This document shows, in pieces, positions 36,148 to 44,977 of a DNA stretch of 64,000 bases; position 1 is the stretch's first letter; every line of letters begins with the position of its first letter. The translations under genes were made by a program, and so were the position numbers. The stretch comes from Sulfitobacter geojensis (lineage in GTDB: Bacteria > Pseudomonadota > Alphaproteobacteria > Rhodobacterales > Rhodobacteraceae): assembly GCF_000622325.1 (NCBI RefSeq), contig NZ_JASE01000005.1, positions 2,046,001 to 2,110,000 of the forward strand. Direction: 5' to 3'. Below the pieces are notes generated by a model, which worked only from the letters and a program-made list of their open reading frames with translations, made no database searches and was not told where the DNA came from.

Positions 36148-37565
36148 TCTGCGGCAACCTTAGGGTGTTCTGAGTCCTGCGGCGGTAGCATATGACTTAA
36201 CGGCACGGTGGCTTCAATACTCGTCCCGCCGGCCTTGCCGTTGCGCACAACCAAAGTGCCGCCCAATTGCTCCATGCGTTCTTGCATATTGCGCAACCCC
36301 AATCCCGAGGCGGCAGATGAGCGGTTGGTCACAAGCCCGCGCCCGTTGTCCTGAATAAGAAGGGTGGCGCCGTGGCGATGCCCGCGCAGGCTGACGTTGA
36401 TCTGCGCTGCACCCGCGTGGCGTTCCACATTGGTCAGCGCCTCTTGGGCGATGCGGTAAAGCGCGATCTTGGCCTCGTCGTCCAGACGGTTGCGAAAGAC
36501 GACCGTTTCAAACTGGCTGGTGATACCGGTACGGGCCTCGAAATCCTCCACCAACGTCTTGATTGCGGGGCCAAGACCCAAATCGTCCAGCACACCGGGG
36601 CGCAAGTCGCGGCTGATGCGGCGCACCTCGATGATCGCCTCGGCCAGACTGTCGATGCCCTTTGCCAAAGGTTCAGCGGCTTTGGCATCTCCGCGTTCCA
36701 ACCGGCGGCGGGCGTTATCCAGCGCATAGCGCACCCCGACCAACAGCTGGCTGATCCCGTCATGCAACTCGCGCGCCACGCGGCCGCGTTCCTCTTCCTG
36801 CGCGTCAAAAACCCGTTCGGTCAGTTTCTTCAACTTGGCATCCGCAAGCCGGCGTTCGTGCAGGTTTACGCCCATGCCCGTGGCAAACACCACAAACAAT
36901 GCGGCCGCCGTGATCCCCCCGATATAGATAAAGGTGCGCTGCACCCGCGCTTCGACATCTGCCCGTGCCGTGGCCACAGAGGCCAGCACATCATCAATAA
37001 ACACACCGGTCCCCACGGCCCACTGCCATGACGGGAAAGAGGTCACATAGGTGATCATCCGCGCCTCTTTGCCGGTGCTGGGTTTCGGCCAGAGATAGCT
37101 GTGAAACCCGGCCCCTTTGCGCGCGATGCTGATGATTTCGTCTACAATTTCCGTGCCTTCGCTATCGGTCTGGCCGCTCCAGTTCAGGTTGATCCGTTCT
37201 GTCTGTCGTGGACTGACCAGCTGATTGCCTTCGTAATCATAAACAAAGAACTGGCCCTCATCCCCGTAGATCATGGCGGACAGGATCTGGGCGACGCGCC
37301 GCTTGGCAACATCATCATCGGGGGCCGCATTGCCGTAGATGAAGTAGAACCCGTTGCGCGCCTGCGTCACGTAATTGCGCAGCTCGGCCTTTTTGGCCTC
37401 GATCAACTGCGCCTCCAGCGTGAAAATCTCGCGTTCGGCCAATGCCCGCGCTTGCAACGCCACAATCATTGCAATTGCGGCAACTGCCACGATCAAGGGG
37501 ATCGCCGCCAGAAGCGTGAGCTTTTGGGCGTAGCTGAAAACGAAGGGGGGAAGGAGCCTGCGCAT
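36144..37565 (-). CDS. Sensor histidine kinase with single cache domain (HisKA_3 type)
   Basis: A 473-residue membrane kinase, starting at the ATG at 37565 (MRRLLPPFVFSYAQKLTLL). The frame stays open upstream to 37733, but those residues lack kinase features. A membrane helix (~15-37), a periplasmic cache-type sensor (~40-215; FYFIYGNAA, GEQFFVYDYEG-like region, AVGTGVFIDDV), a second helix (~225-245), then HisKA_3 with the phospho-His in RELHDGISQLLVGV and an ATPase domain with LLIQDNGRGL. Periplasmic cache sensors bind small carboxylates, which fits control of the adjacent TRAP transporter. The upstream 4-bp overlap couples it to its regulator. Confidence 0.88.
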   Translation of the reverse strand: MRRLLPPFVFSYAQKLTLLAAIPLIVAVAAIAMIVALQARALAEREIFTLEAQLIEAKKAELRNYVTQARNGFYFIYGNAAPDDDVAKRRVAQILSAMIYGDEGQFFVYDYEGNQLVSPRQTERINLNWSGQTDSEGTEIVDEIISIARKGAGFHSYLWPKPSTGKEARMITYVTSFPSWQWAVGTGVFIDDVLASVATARADVEARVQRTFIYIGGITAAALFVVFATGMGVNLHERRLADAKLKKLTERVFDAQEEERGRVARELHDGISQLLVGVRYALDNARRRLERGDAKAAEPLAKGIDSLAEAIIEVRRISRDLRPGVLDDLGLGPAIKTLVEDFEARTGITSQFETVVFRNRLDDEAKIALYRIAQEALTNVERHAGAAQINVSLRGHRHGATLLIQDNGRGLVTNRSSAASGLGLRNMQERMEQLGGTLVVRNGKAGGTSIEATVPLSHMLPPQDSEHPKVAAE

Positions 37566-37700
37566 AGATGATTCGATACGCCGAATCGGGGGCGAATCAA
37601 AGGGCAGGCGGGCCGAATGGCAAAAACTTTCGCCTATCGACTGTGCGTTCCTTGCGAAATGCATAGGAAAAACAGCGATTTCACCCAAAATACGGACCTG

Positions 37701-37716
37701 CCTACGTAGAACTAGG
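37701..37716. promoter_or_regulatory. Candidate operator upstream of the TRAP genes
   Basis: CCTACGTAGAACTAGG contains the palindrome CTACGTAG (37702-37709) and the wider inverted pair CCTA...TAGG. It lies about 100 bases ahead of dctP, between it and the divergent kinase gene. TAC/GTA-rich inverted repeats are typical of LuxR-type response regulator sites; binding here is unproven. Confidence 0.35.
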
Positions 37717-37817
37717 TATTCCCCTTCGCGCATCCGTCGTTAGGGTATGCGCACTTGAAACGACCTGCGCGTGCGACACTGCGCGACGCGGGCATTCTAC
37801 TCGGGAGGAGTAACCCT

Positions 37818-38906
37818 ATGGATCGTCGTTCATTTCTGAAGACATCTGCCCTCGGTGGTACCGCCGCCGCCGCAACAACACTTGCCGCGCCGGTTTACGC
37901 ACAAGGCAAAAAGACACTGACAATGGTCACATCATGGCCGCGCGGTTTCGCCGTGTTGGACGATGCGGCATCCTATCTGAACAACATGGTCAACGAGATG
38001 TCTGACGGCACACTGACCATCGACAAAAAAGCCCCCGGCGAACTGGTTGGTGCCTTCGAAGTGTTTGACGCGGTTTCTTCCGGTCAGGCCGACATGTACC
38101 ACTCCGCTGATTACTATTTCATCGGCCAGCACCCTGCATATGCGTATTACACAGCCGTTCCATTTGGCGGCACAGCGCAAGAGCTGACAAACTGGTACTA
38201 CCACGGTGGCGGCCACGACCTGCACAACGAACTGGGCGAGATCTTCAACCTGAAGTCCTTCCAGGCGGGTAACTCCGGTTCACAGTCCGGTGGCTGGTTC
38301 CGCAAGGAAATCGGTTCTGCCGCAGACTTCAACGGTTTGAAGTTCCGTATGCCGGGCCTTGGTGGCAAGGTTCTCGGTAAACTGGGCGCATCTGTTCAGA
38401 ACATCCCGGGTGGTGAACTGTATCAGGCGCTGTCTTCCGGTGCTCTTGACGGTCTTGAGTGGGTTGGCCCGTTCGCGGACGAACGCGCCGGCTTCCAGGA
38501 AGTTGCGAAAGTGTACTACACTGCGGGCTTCCACGAGCCAGGCTCCGGTCTGTCAGCCGCTGTGAACCTCGATGTCTTTAACGAGCTGTCACCGGCCCAC
38601 CAGAAGATCATCACCTACGCAACAATGGCGACAACGCACCTGCAGCTGGCCGAAACGCTGGCAAACAACGGTGCCGCACTCGCGCGTTTGCAGCAGCAGG
38701 GTGTAAAAACCATGCAGTTCTCCGACGATGTCTGGGATGCATTCGGTGCAGCGTCTTCCGAAGTCATGGACGAAAACATGGGTGACGAACTGTTCGCACG
38801 TACACGCGAAAGCTTTGAAGCCTCGCTGACCTCTTCTGCGGAATGGCTGTCCAAGTCCGACGCCTTCTACGTCGAGCAGCGTGAGCGCGTACGTAACAAG
38901 GGCTAA
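37818..38906 (+). CDS. TRAP transporter substrate-binding protein (TakP-type)
   Basis: A 362-residue periplasmic protein; ATG at 37818 behind GGGAGGAG. The N-terminus has a twin-arginine-like signal, DRRSFLKTSALGG, and an AQG cleavage site. Motifs SWPRGFAVL, GELVGAFEVFDAVSSGQADM, FRMPGLGGKVLG, DGLEWVGPFADE and AGFHEPGSG are those of the TakP/FcbT1 group, which binds 2-oxo acids or other carboxylates, often with a cation. It supplies substrate to the DctQ and DctM subunits encoded next. The exact ligand needs testing. Confidence 0.92.
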   Translation: MDRRSFLKTSALGGTAAAATTLAAPVYAQGKKTLTMVTSWPRGFAVLDDAASYLNNMVNEMSDGTLTIDKKAPGELVGAFEVFDAVSSGQADMYHSADYYFIGQHPAYAYYTAVPFGGTAQELTNWYYHGGGHDLHNELGEIFNLKSFQAGNSGSQSGGWFRKEIGSAADFNGLKFRMPGLGGKVLGKLGASVQNIPGGELYQALSSGALDGLEWVGPFADERAGFQEVAKVYYTAGFHEPGSGLSAAVNLDVFNELSPAHQKIITYATMATTHLQLAETLANNGAALARLQQQGVKTMQFSDDVWDAFGAASSEVMDENMGDELFARTRESFEASLTSSAEWLSKSDAFYVEQRERVRNKG

Positions 38907-38926
38907 GCCTTTTTCGTAAAACACTT

Positions 38927-38954
38927 AAGGGCCGCGCAATTCGCTGCGGCCCTT
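38927..38954 (+). other. Intercistronic hairpin between dctP and dctQ
   Basis: AAGGGCCGC (38927-38935) pairs with GCGGCCCTT (38946-38954), loop 10 bases, no T-tract. Stable hairpins here commonly protect the abundant binding-protein mRNA or partly terminate, lowering permease expression. Confidence 0.65.
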
Positions 38955-39038
38955 GATGCAATTTAAACGACGGGCGCAAACGTCCGATACGCATGAAACG
39001 GGGTGAACCCCGATGTGCGCTCCGGGGAGGGGACATCT

Positions 39039-40007
39039 ATGGCCGATGATGTGGTATGTTCGGGATTTTTCCGAGCAGCTGAGGGCGCAAAGCTCAGCTG
39101 TCTTGATAAATTCCAAGATTCAGGCACGCTCCAGTACATTCTGGGCAATTTTGTCGAGGCACCCTACAACCTTTTTGCGGCACTGTTCCAACCGGCGCTC
39201 TGGTTGAATTGGACTGACCCGCAAGCAATGATGCGGTTCATTTACTATGGTGCGTCGACCGAGCTGTTCTTTGTTCTGGTTCTGGGGCTGTTGATCATCA
39301 CTGCCATTGGCATGCGCCGTCGCGAGGTGATGTGGTCTATGGTGCGCGGGCTGGAATGGCTGGGCAACAGCGTGGGCCGTCTGTTCGCATGGGCAGGCCT
39401 GATTATGGTGGTGCAACAAATCATCATTGTTTTCATGCAGCGGATCTTTACCCGCCCCGATATCTCCATCGGTTTCGGCATCCCGTTGCAATTCGACATC
39501 TCGTGGTTCGCGGAAGAATTGAAACTTTTCAATGCCTTGGTGGTCTGTCTTTGTGTGTCCTACACCTTTGTGCAGGGCGGCCACGTTCGCGTCGATCTGT
39601 TTTACGCCGGCGCAAAATTCCGCACGAAGAAAATCGTCGACATGTTCGGGGCCCTGTTCTTTATGATCCCTTTTGCCGTGGTGACCTGGCTTTACGGCTG
39701 GTTCTTCCTGTGGCGCCATCTGGTTACGCCGAACCCGTCAGCATCGGATTCACTGGAATTGCTGTTGCGCAAAGCGCGGGTGCTGAAATGGAACGTGGAA
39801 ACCATCGGTTTCTCGCCCAACGGATTTAACGGCTACTTTATCTTCAAAATTCTGCTCTGCCTGTTCTGCGCCATGGTGATTTTGCAAGCCATCGCCGTGT
39901 TCTACCGCAGCTGGTGTGAATTCAAGGAAGGCCCCGCCTCAGAGGGTAAATATCTCGACAAGGATACCCTTGGCGAAGGCGAAGAAGCATATGAGGGAAC
40001 ACACTGA
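39039..40007 (+). CDS. TRAP transporter small permease (DctQ), enlarged
   Basis: A 322-residue membrane protein; ATG at 39039 follows GGGGAGGGG. The C-terminal two thirds carry the four-helix DctQ domain (MVVQQIIIVFMQRIF, GGHVRVDLFYAGAKFRTKK, AVVTWLYGWFFLW). It is longer than the usual 160-230 residues because of an extra N-terminal region with a Cys-containing start and an additional hydrophobic segment (~75-100). It overlaps the DctM start by one base (TGATG). It acts with DctM as the ion-coupled membrane part of the transporter. Confidence 0.9.
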   Translation: MADDVVCSGFFRAAEGAKLSCLDKFQDSGTLQYILGNFVEAPYNLFAALFQPALWLNWTDPQAMMRFIYYGASTELFFVLVLGLLIITAIGMRRREVMWSMVRGLEWLGNSVGRLFAWAGLIMVVQQIIIVFMQRIFTRPDISIGFGIPLQFDISWFAEELKLFNALVVCLCVSYTFVQGGHVRVDLFYAGAKFRTKKIVDMFGALFFMIPFAVVTWLYGWFFLWRHLVTPNPSASDSLELLLRKARVLKWNVETIGFSPNGFNGYFIFKILLCLFCAMVILQAIAVFYRSWCEFKEGPASEGKYLDKDTLGEGEEAYEGTH

Positions 40008-42358
40008 TGTTTTTTGGTCTCGACGGGGTCGAAGTCGGCCTGATTATCGTATTTTTCTGCCTGTTCGGCGGCATTCTGTCCGGTTTTCCGGTGGCCTTTG
40101 CCATCGGTGGTGCGGGCATCATCTCCTTTGCCATCATCGCGGCGCTGGATTCGGCAGGTTTGCTGATCCATCAGGCGATTGATACCTCATCGGATGCTTA
40201 CCGCGCTTTGGTCAATTCCGGCATCAAGGAGGATACGGTATCGCTCTTCCGATATCCGGACCTGCCGCGGGTGGCAGTGTCGGTTTTCCCGCAGGGTTGG
40301 GAAACCGCGCTGGATCGCAACGTGTCCTTTATCGTCAACCGGATGAACGAACGTGTTCTCGCGGGTCAGTCTATCGAGACGCTGCTGGCGGTTTTGATGT
40401 TTGTCCTGATGGGCATCACATTGGAACGCTCCAAGATTGCGGACGATCTGCTGACCACGATGGCCAAGGTTTTCGGACCGTTGCCCGGTGGTCTGGCCGT
40501 ATCTGTTGTGGTTGTTGGCGCGTTTCTGGCGGCTTCTACCGGCATCGTTGGGGCGACGGTTGTGACCATGGGTCTGCTCGCCTTGCCGACCATGCTGCGC
40601 AACAATTATTCGCCCGAAATCGCAACGGGCGTGATCGCGGCGTCGGGTACGTTGGGGCAGATCATTCCGCCCTCGATCGTGATCGTTCTGTTGGGCACCT
40701 TGGCGGGGGATCTTTATTCCGCAGCCCAAGAGGCCCGTGCGCAGGTTGCAGGTTGTACCGATGCGCTGACCTTCTTGGGTGAGCCAGCGGTTGTGTCTGT
40801 CGGCACGCTGTTTCAGGCGGCCCTGTTGCCCGGCATCATGCTGGCATTGCTCTATGCGCTCTATGCCTTCGGCTATGCGCTGCTTAATCCCGACAAGGCA
40901 CCTGCGGTTACCATGGGGTCCACCAATTCCGAGGTGATCACCAAGAACGAAGCCTTCACATGGTTCCTTGGCGCACCGGTCTTGCTGATTGTGGGGACGA
41001 TTTTCCTTGGCAACGTTGGGGTTGTCGGCAGCCAGTCTGTGACCGTTTCAAGCTTCTCCGACATTGGCGACGCGGCCAGCTTGCGCACGAATGTGGGTGA
41101 GGAGTGCCAGGCGTCGATGATCGAATTGCACGGTCAGGAAGCTTGGGACAAGGCCCTTGCCGAACAGCAGGTGATTGAGGAGGCCGGTGGGCTTGCCCAA
41201 TCCGAAAAGCTGAGCGACGAGGACTTTGCGGCCAAGCAAGCGGCGAAGATTGCCGATGCGGCGCCCATCGGGACCGGCATTGCGATCCTGCTGGTGCTGT
41301 TGTCACTGTTCCTGACCACAGGGCGTGGCGTGTCGCCGTCTTCCGAAACCCGACCGCTGATCATTGGCGGGGTTGGTGTGGTGCTGGCCGTGCTGGTGGA
41401 TATCCTGCTGTTGGGGCCAACCACCTCCTCCGGGGCGACGGTTGTGCTGATGGCAATCCCCTTTGCGTTGATCTTTTACGGTGTGGTTTACGCGACCAAG
41501 CTTTGCGCAGCGAACGAATTGATCCGCGTGGTCTTTCCACCGCTGATGCTGATCGTCGCGGTTCTGGGGTCGATCCTGGGTGGTATCACCAACCCGACAC
41601 CGGCTGCAGCGCTTGGGGCAGGGGGGGCGATCATGTTGGCCGCCTACCGCAAACTGCGCGATGAAGACCGTTCGCCAAAGGTGATCATCTGGTCCACGCT
41701 GGCGATCATCCTGTGCATTCTGGTTGGTGTTAACTTTGACCTGCGGATCAATCAGGAAGGCGTTTCTTTTGAAAGCTGGGTCGCCTTCTTTGTCGCCTAT
41801 GGTGCCTACCTTTATGCGGTCTTCGGTTTGCTGTTTTCCTGCTACATCCTTTTCACGCACGGGGTTCTGACACCTGTTGTGCGCGAAACGGCCAAGGTCA
41901 CCTCGATGGTCTTTACCATCCTTATCGGCTCGCAGTTGCTGAACCTTGTGGTGATCAGCTTTGGCGGCGAACACTACATTCAGCAGTTTCTCAAGTCGTT
42001 TGATAACGAACTCACGGTCTTCTTGCTGGTGATGTTGGTGCTGTTCGTACTGGGCTTTGTACTTGATTTCCTTGAGATCATTTACATCGTTGTGCCGATT
42101 GTCGGGCCCGTGATTTACGGCGGCACGTTTGATCCCAAATGGGTGACGATCATGATTGCAGTGAACCTGCAAACATCCTTCCTGACACCGCCGTTCGGCT
42201 TTGCGCTGTTCTACCTGCGCGGGGTGGCACCGGCGAGCGTGACGACGCGCCATATCTATCGCGGTATTGTGCCCTTTGTGCTTATTCAGGTGGCGGGGCT
42301 GGCAATCTTGTGGTTCTTCCCGGCGATTGTGACCATTGTACCGGATCTGATCCCCTAA
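40007..42358 (+). CDS. TRAP transporter large permease (DctM), extended form
   Basis: A 783-residue inner-membrane protein. Typical DctM has about 430 residues and 11-13 helices. Here a first region (~10-55) precedes a soluble insert (~60-115), then transport-core motifs LMGITLERSKIADDL and GAFLAASTGIVGATVVTMG and SGTLGQIIPPSIV. A long soluble, acidic insert lies at ~345-415 (EECQASMIELHGQEAW to AAKIADAAP), followed by extra helices, and the core resumes (VNLQTSFLTPPFGFALFYLRGV). Extended DctM forms occur with TakP-type binding proteins. It drives Na+- or H+-coupled uptake. Confidence 0.9.
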   Translation: MFFGLDGVEVGLIIVFFCLFGGILSGFPVAFAIGGAGIISFAIIAALDSAGLLIHQAIDTSSDAYRALVNSGIKEDTVSLFRYPDLPRVAVSVFPQGWETALDRNVSFIVNRMNERVLAGQSIETLLAVLMFVLMGITLERSKIADDLLTTMAKVFGPLPGGLAVSVVVVGAFLAASTGIVGATVVTMGLLALPTMLRNNYSPEIATGVIAASGTLGQIIPPSIVIVLLGTLAGDLYSAAQEARAQVAGCTDALTFLGEPAVVSVGTLFQAALLPGIMLALLYALYAFGYALLNPDKAPAVTMGSTNSEVITKNEAFTWFLGAPVLLIVGTIFLGNVGVVGSQSVTVSSFSDIGDAASLRTNVGEECQASMIELHGQEAWDKALAEQQVIEEAGGLAQSEKLSDEDFAAKQAAKIADAAPIGTGIAILLVLLSLFLTTGRGVSPSSETRPLIIGGVGVVLAVLVDILLLGPTTSSGATVVLMAIPFALIFYGVVYATKLCAANELIRVVFPPLMLIVAVLGSILGGITNPTPAAALGAGGAIMLAAYRKLRDEDRSPKVIIWSTLAIILCILVGVNFDLRINQEGVSFESWVAFFVAYGAYLYAVFGLLFSCYILFTHGVLTPVVRETAKVTSMVFTILIGSQLLNLVVISFGGEHYIQQFLKSFDNELTVFLLVMLVLFVLGFVLDFLEIIYIVVPIVGPVIYGGTFDPKWVTIMIAVNLQTSFLTPPFGFALFYLRGVAPASVTTRHIYRGIVPFVLIQVAGLAILWFFPAIVTIVPDLIP

Positions 42359-42386
42359 GGGTTCATCCCACGCTTGATTCAAAGGA

Positions 42387-42420
42387 GAGGCCGCCTGAAA
42401 AAGGCGGCCTCATTCCGTTT
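42387..42420 (+). terminator. Terminator-like hairpin after the TRAP operon
   Basis: GAGGCCGCCT (42387-42396) pairs perfectly with AGGCGGCCTC (42402-42411), loop GAAAA, followed a few bases later by TTTT. It closes the dctPQM transcript. Confidence 0.75.
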
Positions 42421-42520
42421 TGGGGTTTGGTATATGGTGCAAGGCGCACGTGCAAAACAGGCGTCGCCCCTGTTTGACCGGTGCGCAGCAGTATTTAAGG
42501 CCAAAAAGAGGAGGGGCGGT

Positions 42521-43342
42521 TCAGCGGCGTTTATGCGCCATATCGGGCAGGGCAATATTGGCGACCTGTTCCGCGATGGGATCATTGCTAAGCGGGTGTT
42601 GCGCCGGTTCGAACTGGTCGGGATCTTGCAGCTTTTGCCACTGACCGCCCATGTAGATTTCCAACCCCGAGAACTTTGCCTTATAGCCCATTTTCTGGCT
42701 GCCCGGCACCCAATAGCCCAGATACACATAGGGCAGGCCAGCATTGCGGGCGATTTCAATGTGATCAAGGATGATATAGTTGCCCAACCCGTCCTTGGGC
42801 CGGTCGGGGGTGTAAAACGAGTACACCATGCTAAGCCCGTCGCCGAGCACATCTGTCAGGCACACGCCCACCAGATCGCGGCTTTCGGTGTCGACGTATT
42901 CGATCACACGGCTGCGGATCGGGGTTTCCTCGACCATGGCAGCAAACTCAAAGACGTCCATATCCGCCATGCCACCATCCGCATGGCGGCTGTCCAGATA
43001 GCGGCGGAACAATTCGTATTGATCTTCTGTTGCCCAAGGCGAAGTCGCGCGACGTTCCAGACCAGTGTTGCGAGCGATGGTGCGGCGCTGGCTGCGGCTG
43101 GCCGTAAAGGCGGCGACATCAATGCGCGCGGATAAGCAGGAGGCGCAATCGGCGCAGGACGGGCGGTAAAGCACATTCTGCGATCGGCGAAAGCCTTGCG
43201 CGGAAAGGCTGTCATTCAATGCGCCTGCATTTTCACCTTGCAGGGCCGTGAACAATTTCCGCTCCATCCGCCCCTCAAGATAGGGGCAGGGCTGTGGTGC
43301 GGTTACATAGAATTGCGGTGTCAGTGGTAGTGTATGGCGCAT
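42521..43342 (-). CDS. bpt: Leucyl/arginyl-tRNA-protein transferase (Bpt/Ate type)
   Basis: A 273-residue aminoacyl-tRNA-protein transferase. The N-terminal domain has [14 protein letters not shown] and the Cys-rich [15 protein letters not shown] motif (conserved in ATE/Bpt), and the C-terminal GNAT-like domain includes [19 protein letters not shown] and [17 protein letters not shown]. The enzyme adds leucine (or arginine) to N-terminal Asp/Glu of proteins to mark them for ClpS/ClpAP degradation. Full length. It is convergent with the TRAP operon. Confidence 0.93.
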   Translation of the reverse strand: MRHTLPLTPQFYVTAPQPCPYLEGRMERKLFTALQGENAGALNDSLSAQGFRRSQNVLYRPSCADCASCLSARIDVAAFTASRSQRRTIARNTGLERRATSPWATEDQYELFRRYLDSRHADGGMADMDVFEFAAMVEETPIRSRVIEYVDTESRDLVGVCLTDVLGDGLSMVYSFYTPDRPKDGLGNYIILDHIEIARNAGLPYVYLGYWVPGSQKMGYKAKFSGLEIYMGGQWQKLQDPDQFEPAQHPLSNDPIAEQVANIALPDMAHKRR

Positions 43343-43444
43343 AGGTTCCGATCTCTGTCGGAAGAAGTGTAGCCTTGTGCCAGCACGCCGCCAAGCGGTG
43401 TTTTTACTAAAATACGCTGTAACTAGCGCTTTCAGGTGACGCTT

Positions 43445-43870
43445 TTACCTGCGTTTATTCAATGCGACGGTGCCCAGCACCATATCCGTCAGCCCCTGAC
43501 GACGTGCGGAGGTCAGCATCAACACGATCGATATCAGCTGCAACACAGGGATGGCGAAGGACACGGAATAACCAAGCGTGTGCAGAAACGCTGTGGTGCC
43601 ATCAAGCGGGCGGTCGTCGCCCCGGCGGATTTCCAGCGACATCAGGCGCATCCCCCACGTGGCCGACCCGCCGGCCAGGGTTGCGACGCGATAGAGGAAA
43701 CCGACAACCAGCATCAGAAAGGGGAAGAAGAACAAACCGGTGAACGCTGTGAAGGGCACAATGATCAGGCAAAGCACCGCAATCAGGATCATATCAAGGA
43801 TCCATGCCACAAGCCGTTTGGTTGGCACGGCATCATAAAACTGTGGTTGGGTATCGGGATCAGGGGTCAT
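43445..43870 (-). CDS. RDD-family membrane protein
   Basis: A 141-residue protein with three hydrophobic segments (~28-50, 55-75, 105-125). The motifs YDAVPTKRLVAWILDMILI and GGSATWGMRLMSLEIRR supply the Arg/Asp pattern that names the RDD family. Some RDD proteins are Na+(Li+)/H+ antiporter-like or transport accessory proteins; role here unknown. It lies between bpt and a DUF2852 gene, all on the minus strand. Confidence 0.85.
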   Translation of the reverse strand: MTPDPDTQPQFYDAVPTKRLVAWILDMILIAVLCLIIVPFTAFTGLFFFPFLMLVVGFLYRVATLAGGSATWGMRLMSLEIRRGDDRPLDGTTAFLHTLGYSVSFAIPVLQLISIVLMLTSARRQGLTDMVLGTVALNKRR

Positions 43871-43897
43871 CGGTGTCTCGTTCGTTAAAGGGATGTT

Positions 43898-43921
43898 GCC
43901 CTCCGGTCAGTGCCGGAGGGC
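43898..43921 (-). terminator. Hairpin between DUF2852 and RDD genes
   Basis: GCCCTCCGG (43898-43906) pairs with CCGGAGGGC (43913-43921), loop 6 bases, just after the DUF2852 stop on the minus strand. No U-tract, so a weak or Rho-assisted terminator. Confidence 0.5.
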
Positions 43922-43928
43922 GGGGTGA

Positions 43929-44339
43929 TCAGGCGTTGCTGCCTGCATCTTCACGTTTGGCGCGATCGTCCATGAACTGGTCGAATTCCGCCTTGTCTTT
44001 GGCTTCGCGCAGTCGTTCAAGGAAGGCTTCAAAATGGCCTTGCTCTTCTTCCAGACGGCGCAATGTGTCGGCTTTATAGGCATCAAATGCCGCATTGCCG
44101 GTGCTGCGGGTGGACATGACGCTGCGGTTGCGGCGGTTGGCGCAGGATTTGCCAGAAAACATACGTTTACTCCAGATCATATATGCAAGAAGGGCGAGGC
44201 CGACAGGCCAGAAAAAGATGAAGCCAAGGACCATTGCCGCGATCCACGCGCCTTTGCCTTTTTCATCAAGCCAGTTTTCAGTGCGTGCAAACCAGTTGGG
44301 ACGCGGTGTGTAGGTCTGCTCGGATGCGAGTGTGTTCAT
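43929..44339 (-). CDS. DUF2852 family membrane protein
   Basis: A 136-residue protein. WLDEKGKGAWIAAMVLGFIFFWPVG opens the single membrane helix (~30-55), and a basic, Asn/Arg-rich stretch plus a long amphipathic, probably coiled-coil tail (~80-130, FDAYKADTLRRLEEEQGHFE) follow. This is the DUF2852 pattern, conserved in Rhodobacterales and other alphaproteobacteria. Function unknown; the layout suggests a membrane-tethered cytoplasmic coiled coil. Confidence 0.88.
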   Translation of the reverse strand: MNTLASEQTYTPRPNWFARTENWLDEKGKGAWIAAMVLGFIFFWPVGLALLAYMIWSKRMFSGKSCANRRNRSVMSTRSTGNAAFDAYKADTLRRLEEEQGHFEAFLERLREAKDKAEFDQFMDDRAKREDAGSNA

Positions 44340-44472
44340 GGTCGGGCCTTTCGAATATGTAGGCCTGACTGCGGCCTAGCTTCTTAAAAGGTCTTATGTG
44401 AATGCCTTTTACATTACTCAAAATGGGGATTGTTGCGCAGCTTGCAAGTGAAAATGTGAATGTTATTTACAT

Positions 44473-44949
44473 TTATTTTGAATTCTGAATGAATTCAGCG
44501 GGTTGCGCATCGGATATTTCCATCATCTGCTGTGGGATCATACCGAAAACATGGTGTGGGGTGCCGGCAGCAGCCCAGATTTTGTCAAAACCAAGCAGCG
44601 TCGTGTCGAACCATTTGCGGCAGGGATTGAGATGGGCCACCGGTGACACACCGCCAATTGCAAAACCGGTCTGGGCGCGGATCAGCGCGGCGTCTGCCTT
44701 TCCCAACGGTTCGCCCGCAAGGGCAGAGGCGCGTTCAAGATCGACCTGCTGTCCGCCTGCGGTGATGAACAACACCGCCTCACCAGTGGTTTCGCCGCGC
44801 AGCACGATTGACTTGGCAATCTGGTCGACCTCGCAATCAAGCGCCAATGCGGCGTCGAGTGCTGTGCGCGCGAGGGCGGTTTCCTTGATCTCGGTGGGGG
44901 CGGTATGGCTGTCCAACAGGGCGCGCACACGTTTCAGGCTCTTGCTCAT
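44473..44949 (-). CDS. YbaK/ProX-type aminoacyl-tRNA deacylase
   Basis: A 158-residue protein from the ATG at 44949. The single YbaK/INS domain contains the catalytic-lysine region (VDQIAKSIVLRGETT) and the substrate loop TGFAIGGVSPVAHLN. Members hydrolyse mischarged Cys-, Ala- or Pro-tRNA in trans. Start is 28 bases from the divergent glnE start, so the two share a tight promoter region. Confidence 0.88.
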   Translation of the reverse strand: MSKSLKRVRALLDSHTAPTEIKETALARTALDAALALDCEVDQIAKSIVLRGETTGEAVLFITAGGQQVDLERASALAGEPLGKADAALIRAQTGFAIGGVSPVAHLNPCRKWFDTTLLGFDKIWAAAGTPHHVFGMIPQQMMEISDAQPAEFIQNSK

Positions 44950-44977
44950 GGTCGCAGTCTGGCGCAAAGATCGAAGC

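Noticed and set aside
44489..44977. A 489-base in-frame extension of glnE upstream of the chosen start.
   Set aside because: It runs antisense through the YbaK gene and has no GlnE resemblance; the ATG at 44978 gives the normal length.
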